In this document: one piece after another, positions 19,346 to 28,447 of the stretch
How positions within the stretch are numbered: position 1 is the first letter of the stretch
Layout: the number at the start of each line of letters is the position of its first letter
NCBI GenBank assembly: GCA_964535195.1
Contig: CAZHSI010000002.1
Span: forward strand, 58,927 to 122,926
Direction: 5' to 3'
DNA length: 64,000 nt
From: UBA9339 sp964535195
GTDB lineage: Bacteria; Pseudomonadota; Gammaproteobacteria; UBA9339
The notes under the pieces: model-generated
The model's input: only the letters and a program-made list of their open reading frames with translations
Told to the model about the DNA's origin: nothing
The model's database searches: none
Translations under genes and position numbers: made by a program

Positions 19346-19706
19346 ATTCCTCCTTATGGGTTTATATTTTTAAAGTCTCACTACCAAGTAACTTATAGTG
19401 AGACAAAGAGTTAAGGAGGTGTATTCTAGGGGAAAAGAGAATGTAATTCAAATTTTTGCTAAAATAATGCAGCACATTGATTTTAATATAATAATTTATC
19501 AAATTTTTGGCTTTACACAGGAGAGCCGTTCCCCTTGGCAATCTCCACCATTACTGTGTCCTTGCAGCTTGCTGCGAATCCAGCGTCTTGTATGGGGCCC
19601 TGGACAAGTAGCCTGTAATCCCAATTGCTCATAAATACTTCGTATCTTGCTTCTCCCAACAGCACAACCATTTAATCACAAATAAGACGAAATTATATCT
19701 TATTTT
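19346..19706. other. Intergenic region upstream of rpsF; no firm gene
   Basis: The region holds the rpsF leader and a perfect TAAGGAGGT at 19412-19420 that has no usable start at proper spacing on the plus strand. A 52-codon minus-strand frame (19513-19671, MVVLLGEARYEV...) has no recognisable family and weak support. A patch near 19520-19620 is richer in G+C than its surroundings and may be mobile-element debris, but I cannot name it. Confidence 0.4.
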
Positions 19707-21606
19707 CTATTTTTTTTTGGGTGTCCGGTTTTGCCGCATCAATGTAGTAAGCCGAGATTTAGTATTTTGACTAACTAAAGAGTTGTTCAACAACGCTCGT
19801 AGTAGCGAATTGGCATTAGCACCTAAATCTCTTCCTCGCTCCAGCATCCTAACCGCAAGCAGGGCTTGATTATCTGCAACAACATCACTAGTATTGCACA
19901 ACAACACTTGTAGCAGCATATCGACATCGTCATAAACACCTAAATCTCTTTTTCGCTCCAGCATCCTAATCGCAATCATCGCTCAAATATTTGGATTAAC
20001 TTCATTAGTATTGCACAACAAATCTTGTAGCAGCTGATCGGCATTAGCACCTAAATCTCTTTCTCTTTCCAGCATACATAACATAAGCCTAGCTCTATTA
20101 TTTGGCATAACTTTAGAATCTTGCAACCATGCTGGTAGTAGCTTTTCGACATCAGCTCCCAAGCCTATATGTAATGCAAGCATTACCGTTACAACAAACA
20201 CTTGGTCATTGTGATCAGCACTCTGGTTTTTTAACCATTCTTTTATTGCCTCATTTGCATCAGCTTCTAAGACCAGAAATTGGGCAGGTATATTATTACT
20301 TGCACCAACTTCTCTATTAGGTCCACTAGTTAATCTATCAACTAACAGATCCCTAAACCATTCTTGGTCACCATCTAGCCTATCTGTATAAAAAACCATG
20401 GCAGTGGCTAGGCTAGCTATGGTTATTGGATCTACTATAATTGAGTTCGGAGCAGACGCTTCACTTTTTAAGATCATAAAACCAAACTTTATCTCATTAT
20501 CTGAAAAATCTATTTGCCTTTGACGTAGCTTAATAAGAATATCGGTTAACTTAGCAATTGCAAAACTCTGATACCCATCTCCTAAATTTAAAAGATAACA
20601 CTTGTCTTCCTCGTCTTTTAATAACTGCTTGATCTGCTCATCTAATAATTTATGTATATGTTCTATAATCTCAGCATCTAGGGTCTTAGCTCCACACAGA
20701 TAGATAAGTACCAAATTTAACTTATCTAAAGTCTTAAAATGTCCTGGAAGTTCGCTAAGGGTGTTGTTATCTTGGGATTTACCTAAGATTAGATTACTTA
20801 GCTCCTTAGTTTGCTTATCGGTGAGTTTTTTACCTTCATAGAGTTCTCTAAAAAACTCAATTTTTTGTTCTTCTTCAGCTAAATTAATAGGCGGCCTCTT
20901 CTGAGCCACTGCAGGACTTTGAGCTAGGGCTGTTGCCATAACTTTCTGGTACTTAACAAAAATCTCTGGATTAGATTCGCTAGCAGATTCTGGAGTTTCC
21001 GATGCCGCTCGTTCAGCAGCTGCTCTTTTGTAATCACGAGAAGAAGAGGAAGCCGCCCTAGAGCTACTACTAGCATATAAGCTAGCACGTGTCGAAACCC
21101 TTGACCTACCTGAAAGGACCATATTATTTGCAGCTGGTTCCGATGCCGCCCGTTCAGAAGCTGCTCTTTTGTAATCACGAGAAGAAGAGGAAGCTGCACT
21201 AGAGCTACTACTAGCATATAAGCTAGCACGTGTCGAAACCCTTGACCTACCTGAAAGAACCATATTATTTGCAGCTGGTAAAGAAGCAGAGATGGGTTGA
21301 TTTGAAGCTATTTCTTGTTCTTCTGTATCTTCCATGCGTTCAACAGGTGCTTCTTGAGTTGCTGCTAGTGCTGATTCAGATAATTGTGGAGCTCCTAATA
21401 AACTACCATTGGTCTCACCCAACATAGGTTCGACTATATTTATTGGAGGTATAGTATTGGGTAGAGGTGTTGGCCTAAATAATTATAGGAGCGCCAGCAC
21501 TACTACTAGAAGTTGGTGGTATTAAAGGTGCACCATTAGATGAGGCATAGGATTTAGAACATAAGGTAAAAATTAATAGTAAAATTAATAAAAAGTAATC
21601 GTTCAT
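19707..21606 (-). pseudogene. Secreted repeat protein, broken by a frameshift and an in-frame TGA
   Basis: A start at ATG 21604-21606 gives a signal peptide (MNDYFLLILLLIFTLCSKSYA) and a Ser/Pro-rich stretch. It meets a TAG near 21475, but a one-base frame change there continues coding sense (PTPLPNTIPPINIVEP) into the 480-codon frame from 21425. That frame ends at TGA 19983-19985, and the same frame resumes at once with ARMLERKRDLG-type repeats to 19707. Helical repeats built around MLERERDLGANADQLLQDLL occur at least three times in the C-terminal part, spanning the TGA. A 47-residue Ser/Arg-rich segment is duplicated near the N terminus. The intact ancestor was probably an exported surface or effector protein of about 620 residues. 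Function is unknown. Confidence 0.7.
20998..21279 (-). repeat. 141-bp in-frame tandem duplication
   Basis: Two adjacent 141-bp units (20998-21138 and 21139-21279) differ at only a few bases. They encode the duplicated NNMVLSGRSRVSTRASLYA segment of the secreted repeat protein. The high identity shows a recent duplication in an otherwise decaying gene. Confidence 0.85.
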
Positions 21607-22075
21607 TTTTTGTGGCTTCAAATAATATAATAATTATAAACATCATATTATAATGTAGCATAAAAATAAGCTGGTATTTTTCTACTTAAGAAATTGTTAA
21701 GCAACTTTCGCTAAAAAACTGGCTAATTAAAAGCGTGCCGCTATTGCTCACTATAATTTTTATGGCCGTCCTGACCTCTAAAATCCGCTCGCATGGCCGC
21801 GATACATTGTTGCACTGCGCACGCCTCAGCTGTCCTCGTCAATGGCGCTTCGTGTACTTCACCGCCGTTTCTTATGTGACTTTACGGCGCGATGCGTTTA
21901 CAGCCAAAAAAACAACTACGCCCTTCAACGCGCGCCTACCTCGGACTACCGACCCTCACTGCGCTCTCCATAGTTAGCAGCGCGCTTGAGCCCTGCTTAA
22001 GTTATATAATACCTATTGCCTCAGCCATCTCTTTCTGGTATATATGCCGTTTCTAATGAGAATGAGAGTTTAATT
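21607..22075. other. Intergenic region with a GC-rich patch
   Basis: Bases 21735-21985 are clearly richer in G+C (CGCTCGCATGGCCGCG and similar) than the AT-rich surroundings. An 80-codon plus-strand frame covers it (21735-21977), but its composition and Cys/Arg/Thr content look like a chance frame. No RNA family was recognised. The far end holds the rpmB leader. Confidence 0.4.
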
Positions 22076-22318
22076 ATGGCACAAGTTTGTCACATTACAG
22101 GTAAACGCCCAAGCATTGGGCATACGGTATCGCACGCCAATAAGAAAGCTAAGAGACGTTTCAATATTAACTTGCACAGCAAACGATTTTGGCTTGAAGA
22201 GCAAAAGCGCTTTATAAAATTGCGTGTTTCTACCAAAGGGTTAAGAATTATTGATAAAGTTGGCGTGGAAAAGGCTCTAGCCAACCTCTCTAAATATCGT
22301 GATGACATTGCAGGGTAA
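22076..22318 (+). CDS. rpmB: 50S ribosomal protein L28
   Basis: The start is placed at ATG 22076 (80 residues, MAQVCHITGKRPSIGHTVSH), with GAGAG upstream; the longer frame from 22016 adds 20 residues unrelated to L28. KRRFNINLHSKRFWLEEQKRF and LRVSTKGLRIIDKVG are family-typical. It lies five bases before rpmG. Confidence 0.96.
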   Translation: MAQVCHITGKRPSIGHTVSHANKKAKRRFNINLHSKRFWLEEQKRFIKLRVSTKGLRIIDKVGVEKALANLSKYRDDIAG

Positions 22319-22323
22319 AATTT

Positions 22324-22533
22324 ATGGCTTCTAAAGTACGTGAAAAAATTAGATTAATTTCAACCGGTAAGACCAAAGTTGGTAAACCAACTAAAACTTT
22401 CTATACCACCACTAAAAACAAGCGCACAAACACGGAAAAAATAAACACAAAGAAATTTGATCCAAGAGCATTTAATCCAACAACTGGTAAAACCGGTATG
22501 CATGTTATTTTTAAAGAAGATAAGATTAAATAA
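22324..22533 (+). CDS. rpmG: 50S ribosomal protein L33
   Basis: The 69-residue protein has the L33 core KVREKIRLISTG and FYTTTKNKRTNTEK, with a C-terminal extension of about 14 residues (TTGKTGMHVIFKEDKIK) compared with E. coli (55 residues). It lacks the CxxC pairs and so is a zinc-independent form. It is co-transcribed with rpmB. Confidence 0.94.
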   Translation: MASKVREKIRLISTGKTKVGKPTKTFYTTTKNKRTNTEKINTKKFDPRAFNPTTGKTGMHVIFKEDKIK

Positions 22534-23021
22534 TATCTCCTCTTACCACCTTAGCTTTTAACTCCGATAGTACAAATAAATATGCCCCCAAGAGGGGGTT
22601 ATCCATCATATCTCAAAATACGAAATGTGTTGCTGCTTTGTCGCTCGCTTCACGTCCTCCTCGCGTTAATAACAATTTCCTATAAATCCTGCATTTTGCA
22701 GTAATAGCGGTATTTACTAGCTACAAACTGATTTTCAAAGTAAAATTATTACTGGAACTATACTAAATTTAGGCGGAGCATCCTTATTTTATATGACCTA
22801 AGTTTATATTCAATTTTAGACTCCCCATCGCTTTGTCATTCAACAGATCGCAATGATGAGGAGCATAAAAAACAAGAGCAACTGAGCGTAAATTCAATCA
22901 AGTTTAGACTCGCCACGTGGCATGAACCACGTGGCTCGGTCATGGGGAAGAGCTGTACCTCTCCCCCATTGTTTTGTCCTCGAAGCTTACTTTGAGGAAA
23001 TTTAGATTTTACGAGGAGCAT
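22534..23021. other. 488-bp repeat-rich intergenic region upstream of mutM
   Basis: No gene is seen. It contains a CCCCC-AAGA-GGGGG hairpin (22585-22598), a motif GCATTTTG.AG.AATAGCGGTAT (22690-22712) also present upstream of hppA, a segment at about 22730-22774 resembling part of the 168-bp repeat at 32707, a partial element end near 22826 and a near-complete palindromic element (22896-23012). Confidence 0.6.
22896..23012 (+). repeat. Palindromic element, copy upstream of mutM
   Basis: The order is TCAAGTTTAGACTCG, hairpin CCACGTGG/CCACGTGG, a GGGG.AGAG/CTCTCCCC hairpin, hairpin CCTCGAAGC/.CTTTGAGG, then GGAAATTTAGATTTTACG. It matches copies at 39281 (inverted), 47461 and, shortened, 40136. 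The end of the element runs directly into the mutM ribosome-binding site. Confidence 0.85.
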
Positions 23022-23837
23022 ATGCCGGAACTACCAGAAGTAGAAACCATACGCCGCGGACTTGCAAAGTCGATTTTACAGCAAAAAATCGTTACCGCTA
23101 ACATCTATAATTACCATCTACGCCACCCAATCCCCAGGGACTTGCCAAAATTTCTTAAAGGGCAAACATTTCAAAAAATTAGTCGCCGCGGTAAATATAT
23201 TTTATTACAAACAAAAACTGGCACCTTGATCGTCCATCTTGGTATGTCGGGTACCCTCCAGCTAAAAAATCAAAATCACCTAACCACAAAACATGAACAT
23301 GTGAACATTACTTTGGCTAACGACTTAGCTCTTTGCTATACCGATCCTCGTCGTTTTGGTGCCATCTTATGGACAACCCAAGATCCATTAAAACACCCAT
23401 TATTAAAAAACCTTGGCCTCGAACCACTAACCAAAGATTTTACGGCAAAAGCTTTATCTAACCTGGCAAAATCAAGAAAGTGTTCAATTAAACAGCTACT
23501 CATGAATAATTCAATCGTAACAGGTATTGGTAATATTTATGCTAATGAGGTTTTATTTGCCGCTAAAATTAATCCACTAAAAAAAGCTAGCACGGTATCA
23601 GCCGTACAATTTCAAAAGCTGGTTCAAGAGATTAAAAGGATCTTGACGCTTGCGATTAAGTATAAAGGTACCACCATAAAAGACCACCTTGATAGCAGTG
23701 GCAACAAAGGCTCTTTTCAAAACAAATTAAAAGTTTACGGCAAACTGGGGCAACCATGCTCCACCTGTCACACCAAGTTGATCACTATGATGATTGGGCA
23801 ACGTTCTACTACTTTTTGTCCTCGCTGTCAGAAATGA
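23022..23837 (+). CDS. mutM: Formamidopyrimidine-DNA glycosylase
   Basis: The start ATG 23022 gives MPELPEVETIRRGL, whose P2 and E3 are the Schiff-base nucleophile and catalytic acid after Met removal; the 16 residues upstream in the open frame derive from the palindromic element. The SD is CGAGGAG. The 271-residue length matches E. coli (269). H2TH residues NNSIVTGIGNIYANE and a C-terminal zinc finger with CxxC...CPRC are intact. It removes 8-oxoguanine. Its end overlaps the convergent coaD by 10 bases. Confidence 0.96.
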   Translation: MPELPEVETIRRGLAKSILQQKIVTANIYNYHLRHPIPRDLPKFLKGQTFQKISRRGKYILLQTKTGTLIVHLGMSGTLQLKNQNHLTTKHEHVNITLANDLALCYTDPRRFGAILWTTQDPLKHPLLKNLGLEPLTKDFTAKALSNLAKSRKCSIKQLLMNNSIVTGIGNIYANEVLFAAKINPLKKASTVSAVQFQKLVQEIKRILTLAIKYKGTTIKDHLDSSGNKGSFQNKLKVYGKLGQPCSTCHTKLITMMIGQRSTTFCPRCQK

Positions 23838-24310
23838 AACTTATTTCGCAAAGCCTGTTGCACAATCTCAGGCACCAGCGAAGAAACATCGCCGCCCAAC
23901 GATGCCACCTCTCGGACTAACGACGCCGAAACATATGCATACTTTTCCGAAGGGGTTAAAAACACAGTTTCGATATCTGGCTCCATCATGCGGTTAATAC
24001 TTGCCAATTGTAATTCATATTCAAAGTCAGAAATGGCTCGTAGGCCACGTAAAATCATCTTAACTTTTTTATCACGACTCAGATCAACCAATAATCCACG
24101 AAAAGTACAAATCTCAATATTAGAATACTTAACCAAGACCTGCCTTATGGTTTCTTCTCTTTCAGCCAAAGAAAACAGGGGGTGTTTTGCTGAATTCTCA
24201 GAAATTGCTACAATAACTTTGGTAAATAAACGGCTGGCACGTTCAATTAAGTCAATATGGCCATTAGTGATAGGATCAAAAGTTCCCGGATAAATTATAG
24301 TACCTGACAT
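23828..24310 (-). CDS. coaD: Phosphopantetheine adenylyltransferase
   Basis: This 160-residue nucleotidyltransferase makes dephospho-CoA from 4'-phosphopantetheine and ATP. The HxGH motif is TNGHIDLIERA, and the second motif is in SEKYAYVSASLVREVASLGGD; MILRGLRAISDFEYE is also conserved. ATG 24310 is preferred over a TTG two codons upstream. Confidence 0.96.
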   Translation of the reverse strand: MSGTIIYPGTFDPITNGHIDLIERASRLFTKVIVAISENSAKHPLFSLAEREETIRQVLVKYSNIEICTFRGLLVDLSRDKKVKMILRGLRAISDFEYELQLASINRMMEPDIETVFLTPSEKYAYVSASLVREVASLGGDVSSLVPEIVQQALRNKFHF

Positions 24311-24387
24311 AATCAACCTGATATTTTAATAATGTCGTAATAATAACAAAAAACTGCCCCCTAAAAACACTTTAAATATAAAAAAAT

Positions 24388-24416
24388 ATGGCATAAACTC
24401 ACCGGCGCGCTATAAT
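24388..24416 (+). promoter_or_regulatory. Promoter of tRNA-Glu
   Basis: ATGGCA (24388-24393) and a perfect TATAAT (24411-24416) are separated by 17 bases and lie 20 bases upstream of the tRNA. Confidence 0.55.
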
Positions 24417-24435
24417 CTAGTGTCTTTTTGTGCTC

Positions 24436-24511
24436 GCTCCCTTCGTCTAGTGGCCTAGGACGTCGCCCTCTCACGGCGAAAACATGGGTTCGAAACCCAT
24501 AGGGAGCGCCA
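24436..24511 (+). tRNA. tRNA-Glu, anticodon CTC
   Basis: The 76 bases fold as a cloverleaf: acceptor GCTCCCT/AGGGAGC, D-arm CGTCTAGTGGCCTAGGACG, anticodon stem TCGCC/GGCGA, T-arm ATGGG/CCCAT with TTCGAAA, discriminator G and encoded CCA. The seven-base loop CTCTCAC puts CTC at positions 34-36, reading GAG. It closely matches E. coli tRNA-Glu, except that E. coli has TTC. Confidence 0.95.
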
Positions 24512-24563
24512 TATAAATCAAACAGTTATGATTACGACGCACAAAAAAATAGTTTATATAAAA

Positions 24564-24801
24564 CTATAACTGCGCTGGGGTATCAATAGGATAAGCTAAA
24601 CACTCCAACTCACTAATTCGCTCGCTTTTTACCCAATACGCCTCTCCAGTGAATAATTGAGATTGCTTTGAGCAACTACTCAAATTTTATATTAGGCTCA
24701 ATACCATCAAATTCAAAAACCATATGATCTTTCAAAACATCCATTACTTGATTATATACGCTATTTTTATGCTGCCGCCACCATCAATTAACCTCGGCCA
24801 T
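24564..24801 (-). pseudogene. Decayed gene fragment next to an insertion sequence
   Basis: Minus-strand frames here look coding but are broken. MAEVN is followed by TGA, then WWRQHKNSVYNQVMDVL and HMVFEFDGIEPNIKFE to a TAG. In the next frame, QLFTGEAYWVKSERISELE continues to a TAG at 24564. A nonsense change plus a frameshift would explain this. The family was not recognised. The IS left end lies 18 bases beyond its apparent start. Confidence 0.4.
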
Positions 24802-24818
24802 GGTAATTTTTATATCCA

Positions 24819-25873
24819 ACACGAGTTTCGCACTTAAATAAATTTTAGAGTGAGATATTGAAAACCCTAAGAAGGTGAAACTATGTCTAACCATAAAATA
24901 CAGCAAGAAAATATATAAAGCATTTTTACAAGCAAGCAGCATTAGATATTCGGGGTTAGCCCTGTCAGAGGTGTCACCTGAGCCGATATCCTACGATAGC
25001 GTAAGCAGGTGGGTGAGTTCTAGCAATTTTCGATCAAGGGAGATATGGCAAATTGCAGAAAAACATATCCGTAAAGATGAAAAATGTTTGTTAATAGCAG
25101 ACGATACGATTTTAGATGAAAATCGCAGTGAAAAAATCGAGCTAGTCCATTATCAATATTCAGGTAATGTACACGATGTAATTGCTGGCATTGGTTTGGT
25201 AAATCTTTTATGGCACGGTCTAAGTAATCAAGAATCGGTACCAATTGTTTATCGGGTTTATGACAAAGATACAGATGGCAAAACCAAGAATGAACATTTC
25301 AGGGACATGCTGAAATTAGCAAAGGATCAAGTAATAAATCCATCTGCGGTAGTAATCGATGCCTGGTATTTTAGCTTAGATAATTTAAAAGCTATTCGTG
25401 ATTTTAACTGGATCTGGGTTTCTGGGCTTAAAAAACCGCATTGTAAATCGTAATAAATTGCTTGAAAAGCTTGAGATTCCCGAAGAAGGATTAAAATGCA
25501 CTTACGTGGTTATGGTTGGATCACAGTATTCCGGTTTGTGGCAAAAAATGGCCGCACGGATTATATTGGAACCAACATGGAGTTTTCCACTCGTGATCAA
25601 ATTGAATCTATTACTAAAGCACGTTGGTCTATCGAAATCTATCATCGAGAATTAAAGCAAGCCTGTGGAATCGAGCGTTGTCAGGCTCGCACGAGCCGTG
25701 CGCAGAGAAACCATATTTTTTTGGCAATCACAGCTTGGTATGAAAAACATCATCGTTATTACTTCAAGCAAATATCGGTCTATCAACAACATTGGGATGT
25801 AATCAAGCGGTCAATTTCTAAAGAAAGGCAGTTTATTTTGGCTACAACTTAATGGTAGGTGCGAAACTCGTGT
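24819..25873 (+). mobile_element. Degenerate insertion sequence, IS4/IS701-like
   Basis: Perfect 15-bp terminal inverted repeats ACACGAGTTTCGCAC lie at 24819-24833 and, inverted, at 25859-25873. The roughly 1055-bp interior carries one DDE-type transposase gene on the plus strand with frameshifts. A clear target duplication beyond CCA on both sides was not found. Confidence 0.8.
24875..25852 (+). pseudogene. IS4/IS701-like DDE transposase, frameshifted
   Basis: The N-terminal part (24875-25453) has LLIADDTILDENRSEK with the first catalytic Asp and SAVVIDAWYFS with a second. The C-terminal part (25496-25852) has ARWSIEIYHRELKQACGIER, which holds the catalytic Glu, and CQARTSRAQRNHI. Between them the sense passes into the +3 frame (GLKNRIVNRNKLLEKLEIPEEG) near CTTAAAAAACC at about 25430 and returns near 25495. 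This needs two frame changes, so the gene is probably dead rather than using programmed frameshifting. Confidence 0.75.
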
Positions 25874-25964
25874 CCAACAACAGCAATATTTTGTTAATGA
25901 CCCACATTTTTTTTCCTTTCTGTGGCAAAACTTAATTTGAGGCGATTCGATGAATCATAACGAT

Positions 25965-25992
25965 TTAACAATAGATCTGTTTATAGTATAAT
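25965..25992 (+). promoter_or_regulatory. Candidate promoter of the kinase-like effector gene
   Basis: TTAACA (25965-25970) and TATAAT (25987-25992) are spaced by 16 bases and lie about 40 bases upstream of the start, where AAGGAGAGG provides a strong SD. Confidence 0.5.
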
Positions 25993-26032
25993 GTTTTTGT
26001 ATCAGATTTAACATAATTAAAAGGAGAGGGTT

Positions 26033-28081
26033 ATGTTGGAACAACAAGTAGACACCACCTTAAGGGAACAAGAAAATCGACTAGCAATAGCCGCCATCAA
26101 AGATAAAATTGCAGATATAACAAAAGAATGTGCAAGAGCACTCGCCTCCCTCAGCCTGACCGCAGATGCACAAGAAACAATCAAAAAAACAATTATCCAA
26201 AAGACAAAAGATCTTTTAGGATTAATACATCAGCACGTTAGAAACACCATAATGCGCAAGGTTTACATAGAGCAACTTGTAACAGATGAAACTATATACG
26301 CGTTTCACAAGCTATCTTCGAGACAAGGATTTGGCATTAGACAACAATCTACATTACCTCGAAATGTCGTTACCGAACAAGAATTGGTACGTGGCACCAG
26401 ACAAGGTGGCTCTGCTAATGAAACCCAGCAGGCACGATTAAGTGATAGCGGTAGGTTGGTTTTTTGTAAAAACACCCACCCTGAAGTAGCTCAATTAGAA
26501 GTTATTGCTGCAGACTTTTTCCGTCACTCCTTAGATGGTCGCACTGCTCAAGGGAAAATAATCGTCGATGACAGAAATATTACCGGTATGTACGTAGCGG
26601 GTATACCAGGTTTTGTATCAATGCGTGTACTTACAGATTTAGCTAAATTAGCTAACGAAAAACAGGTAGAAACAGCCATCAAAGAAAGAACAGACAAGAT
26701 AAAAGAAAAAATTGAAAAAATTAAGCAACAGCTAGCAGCAGGCGCTGGTAATGCTAAGCAGCTCAAAACTGAACTGCAAGAGTTACAAAATTATTTAGGA
26801 ACTTATGACCAAATTGTTACATTAAAGTTAATTGACACCAAAACACATTCAGTAAATTTGCGGCCAATTGCCGGCTTAATTGCTAAAGCTCTTTGTCCAG
26901 CCTTTTTCTATGAAGACTGGGATCGACATAAAGACAATTTTGGACTTAGCTTTGCTGTCCCTGGCGGTTTAGGAATCGCTTCCCTTGATTACGACAAAAG
27001 TTTAACTGGAATTTTTGGCCAAGATGGCAAAGCTTATGATTGGAGTATTACTCCTAAGCGCCTAAGGGATTTTCCCAACTTTAATTGTTGGTATTGGCCA
27101 TCATCGAGTAATAAATATCGACTGCTTGTTAGCTCAATCTTTGCGCCCAAAAAAACTCCTAAAATGTACTCGGACGAAGAAGCCAGGCAGTATTCCATGC
27201 TAAAAAACGATCCAAAATTTCGCGAGCAAAAACAAATTGAATGGTTAAAATTGGTTTTTATTCCGCAAAAACTACGGGAAAACTCGGTGCAAACTTTAGC
27301 TATTCCCACCTGCCAGCCAAGCCCCTATTCACGAGAAACTCTAGCAGGACTACCAGCAATCCTTGAGACTAAACGACGAGCCCTACTTGAATCTCTGGTT
27401 CGTTTAAAAGAATTTAGAGAAACATTTGCCAATGAAAACACTAAAAATGCTTTACTCCAAAAAGTTAAAACCGAGCTACGTAACGCTTTGACCCCCGAAG
27501 AGTTTGCTATAGTAAACGAGCATTGGGATGAAATTCAAACCGACATTACCCAAAAAATCAATGCAGTAAAACAACTAGAAGAATTTACTCGTAATCTAGG
27601 TTATACGCACCTAATAAAAACCATTGAAGAAACAGGCATATCTTTTTCACCGAGCTTAACTACAGAACAACTGGCCCTAACACTATCGCGAACTACTATC
27701 TCTATGACCACAAAAGAAATTAGTAAACTCCTAAATGAAGAATTGGGTTTAGATATCTCCTCCCAAAATGCCCGAAAAATTAAAGAAGAACTCCTCCTTA
27801 AAAAACTGTGTATGACCTTACCTGGAAATCTAGGGGAGCGTCTTAAAGAAATAAATTTTACCATACAGAACCACTCTTTCCCCAGGAAAAAAACTTCAGA
27901 AATCCTCAACCAATTAGCACTGCAGCTAAAAAAACTTGAAAACAAACCCACTCCAATCGCTCTGCAAACAACCAAACGTTGTCTGCGTTGGCTAGGGGTG
28001 CCCGAAGAAATTATTTCTGATACCCTTAAAAGATGTGTACAAACACCATCGCAGAAATCCCGGTCCCCTTCACGTCCATAA
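26033..28081 (+). CDS. Large protein with kinase-like catalytic motifs, effector candidate
   Basis: The 682-residue soluble protein has no signal peptide. A kinase-like core can be read: LVFCK with K146 followed by QLEVIAADFF with E156 (a Lys/Glu pair as in beta3 and helix C), then DWDRHKDNFG (D295, D297, R298, H299, N302) like the DRHxxN catalytic loop of PI3/4-kinase, Fam20 and HipA-type kinases, then SLDYDKSL (D319, D321) as the metal-binding site. A coiled coil lies between these (about 205-260). The C-terminal 280 residues are helical. It sits alone next to an IS, with its own promoter. Kinase activity and secretion are inferences; no family name was recognised. Confidence 0.55.
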   Translation: MLEQQVDTTLREQENRLAIAAIKDKIADITKECARALASLSLTADAQETIKKTIIQKTKDLLGLIHQHVRNTIMRKVYIEQLVTDETIYAFHKLSSRQGFGIRQQSTLPRNVVTEQELVRGTRQGGSANETQQARLSDSGRLVFCKNTHPEVAQLEVIAADFFRHSLDGRTAQGKIIVDDRNITGMYVAGIPGFVSMRVLTDLAKLANEKQVETAIKERTDKIKEKIEKIKQQLAAGAGNAKQLKTELQELQNYLGTYDQIVTLKLIDTKTHSVNLRPIAGLIAKALCPAFFYEDWDRHKDNFGLSFAVPGGLGIASLDYDKSLTGIFGQDGKAYDWSITPKRLRDFPNFNCWYWPSSSNKYRLLVSSIFAPKKTPKMYSDEEARQYSMLKNDPKFREQKQIEWLKLVFIPQKLRENSVQTLAIPTCQPSPYSRETLAGLPAILETKRRALLESLVRLKEFRETFANENTKNALLQKVKTELRNALTPEEFAIVNEHWDEIQTDITQKINAVKQLEEFTRNLGYTHLIKTIEETGISFSPSLTTEQLALTLSRTTISMTTKEISKLLNEELGLDISSQNARKIKEELLLKKLCMTLPGNLGERLKEINFTIQNHSFPRKKTSEILNQLALQLKKLENKPTPIALQTTKRCLRWLGVPEEIISDTLKRCVQTPSQKSRSPSRP

Positions 28082-28447
28082 TAAATTGTAAATAAAAGTA
28101 TCGTAACAACCAGGTAAAAGTTGCATCAGTTTAAATTTATTCTACACAACTTGCCACATGACAAAGTAATCGGCCTCTTTCGAAACCAAGTATTTCGGCA
28201 TAACACAAAACACATACGAAACGAGCAAACCGAGTTTGTTTTAATATAAATGAGCATGCGAGTAAGTATGCAACACGGTAGTATGACAAAAGACACCGGT
28301 TGCAAAAGAGGCCTAATATTTCTCAACTAGCATAGAGCAGGTCCAGACCTTTTCCAATAAGAAGAAGAGTTACCTGAACAAATCTCTAGACTTATTTTGC
28401 TCCCGTACAGCTTGTAGCAACATCGCTACCGTGCCATAATAACCACC
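28082..28447. other. Intergenic region upstream of obgE
   Basis: No credible gene is seen. GGCCTCTTT (28172-28180) and AAAGAGGCC (28305-28313) are 9-bp inverted arms 124 bases apart and may close a larger folded or mobile unit. No promoter could be assigned with confidence. Confidence 0.4.

Noticed and set aside
21735..21977. 80-codon plus-strand gene
   Set aside because: It has no SD or family match and its composition follows the GC-rich patch.
13594..24801. Genetic code change with TGA read as Trp
   Set aside because: Conserved genes in the window use TGG for Trp, and several end with TGA (metG, mutM, yajQ). The in-frame TGAs occur only in decaying accessory genes.
25398..25655. Separate small gene in the middle of the IS
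   Set aside because: It is the frameshifted middle section of the transposase (GLKNRIVNRNKLLEKLEI).
28126..28326. 66-codon minus-strand gene
   Set aside because: Cys-rich chance frame in a region with inverted repeats, without SD or homology.
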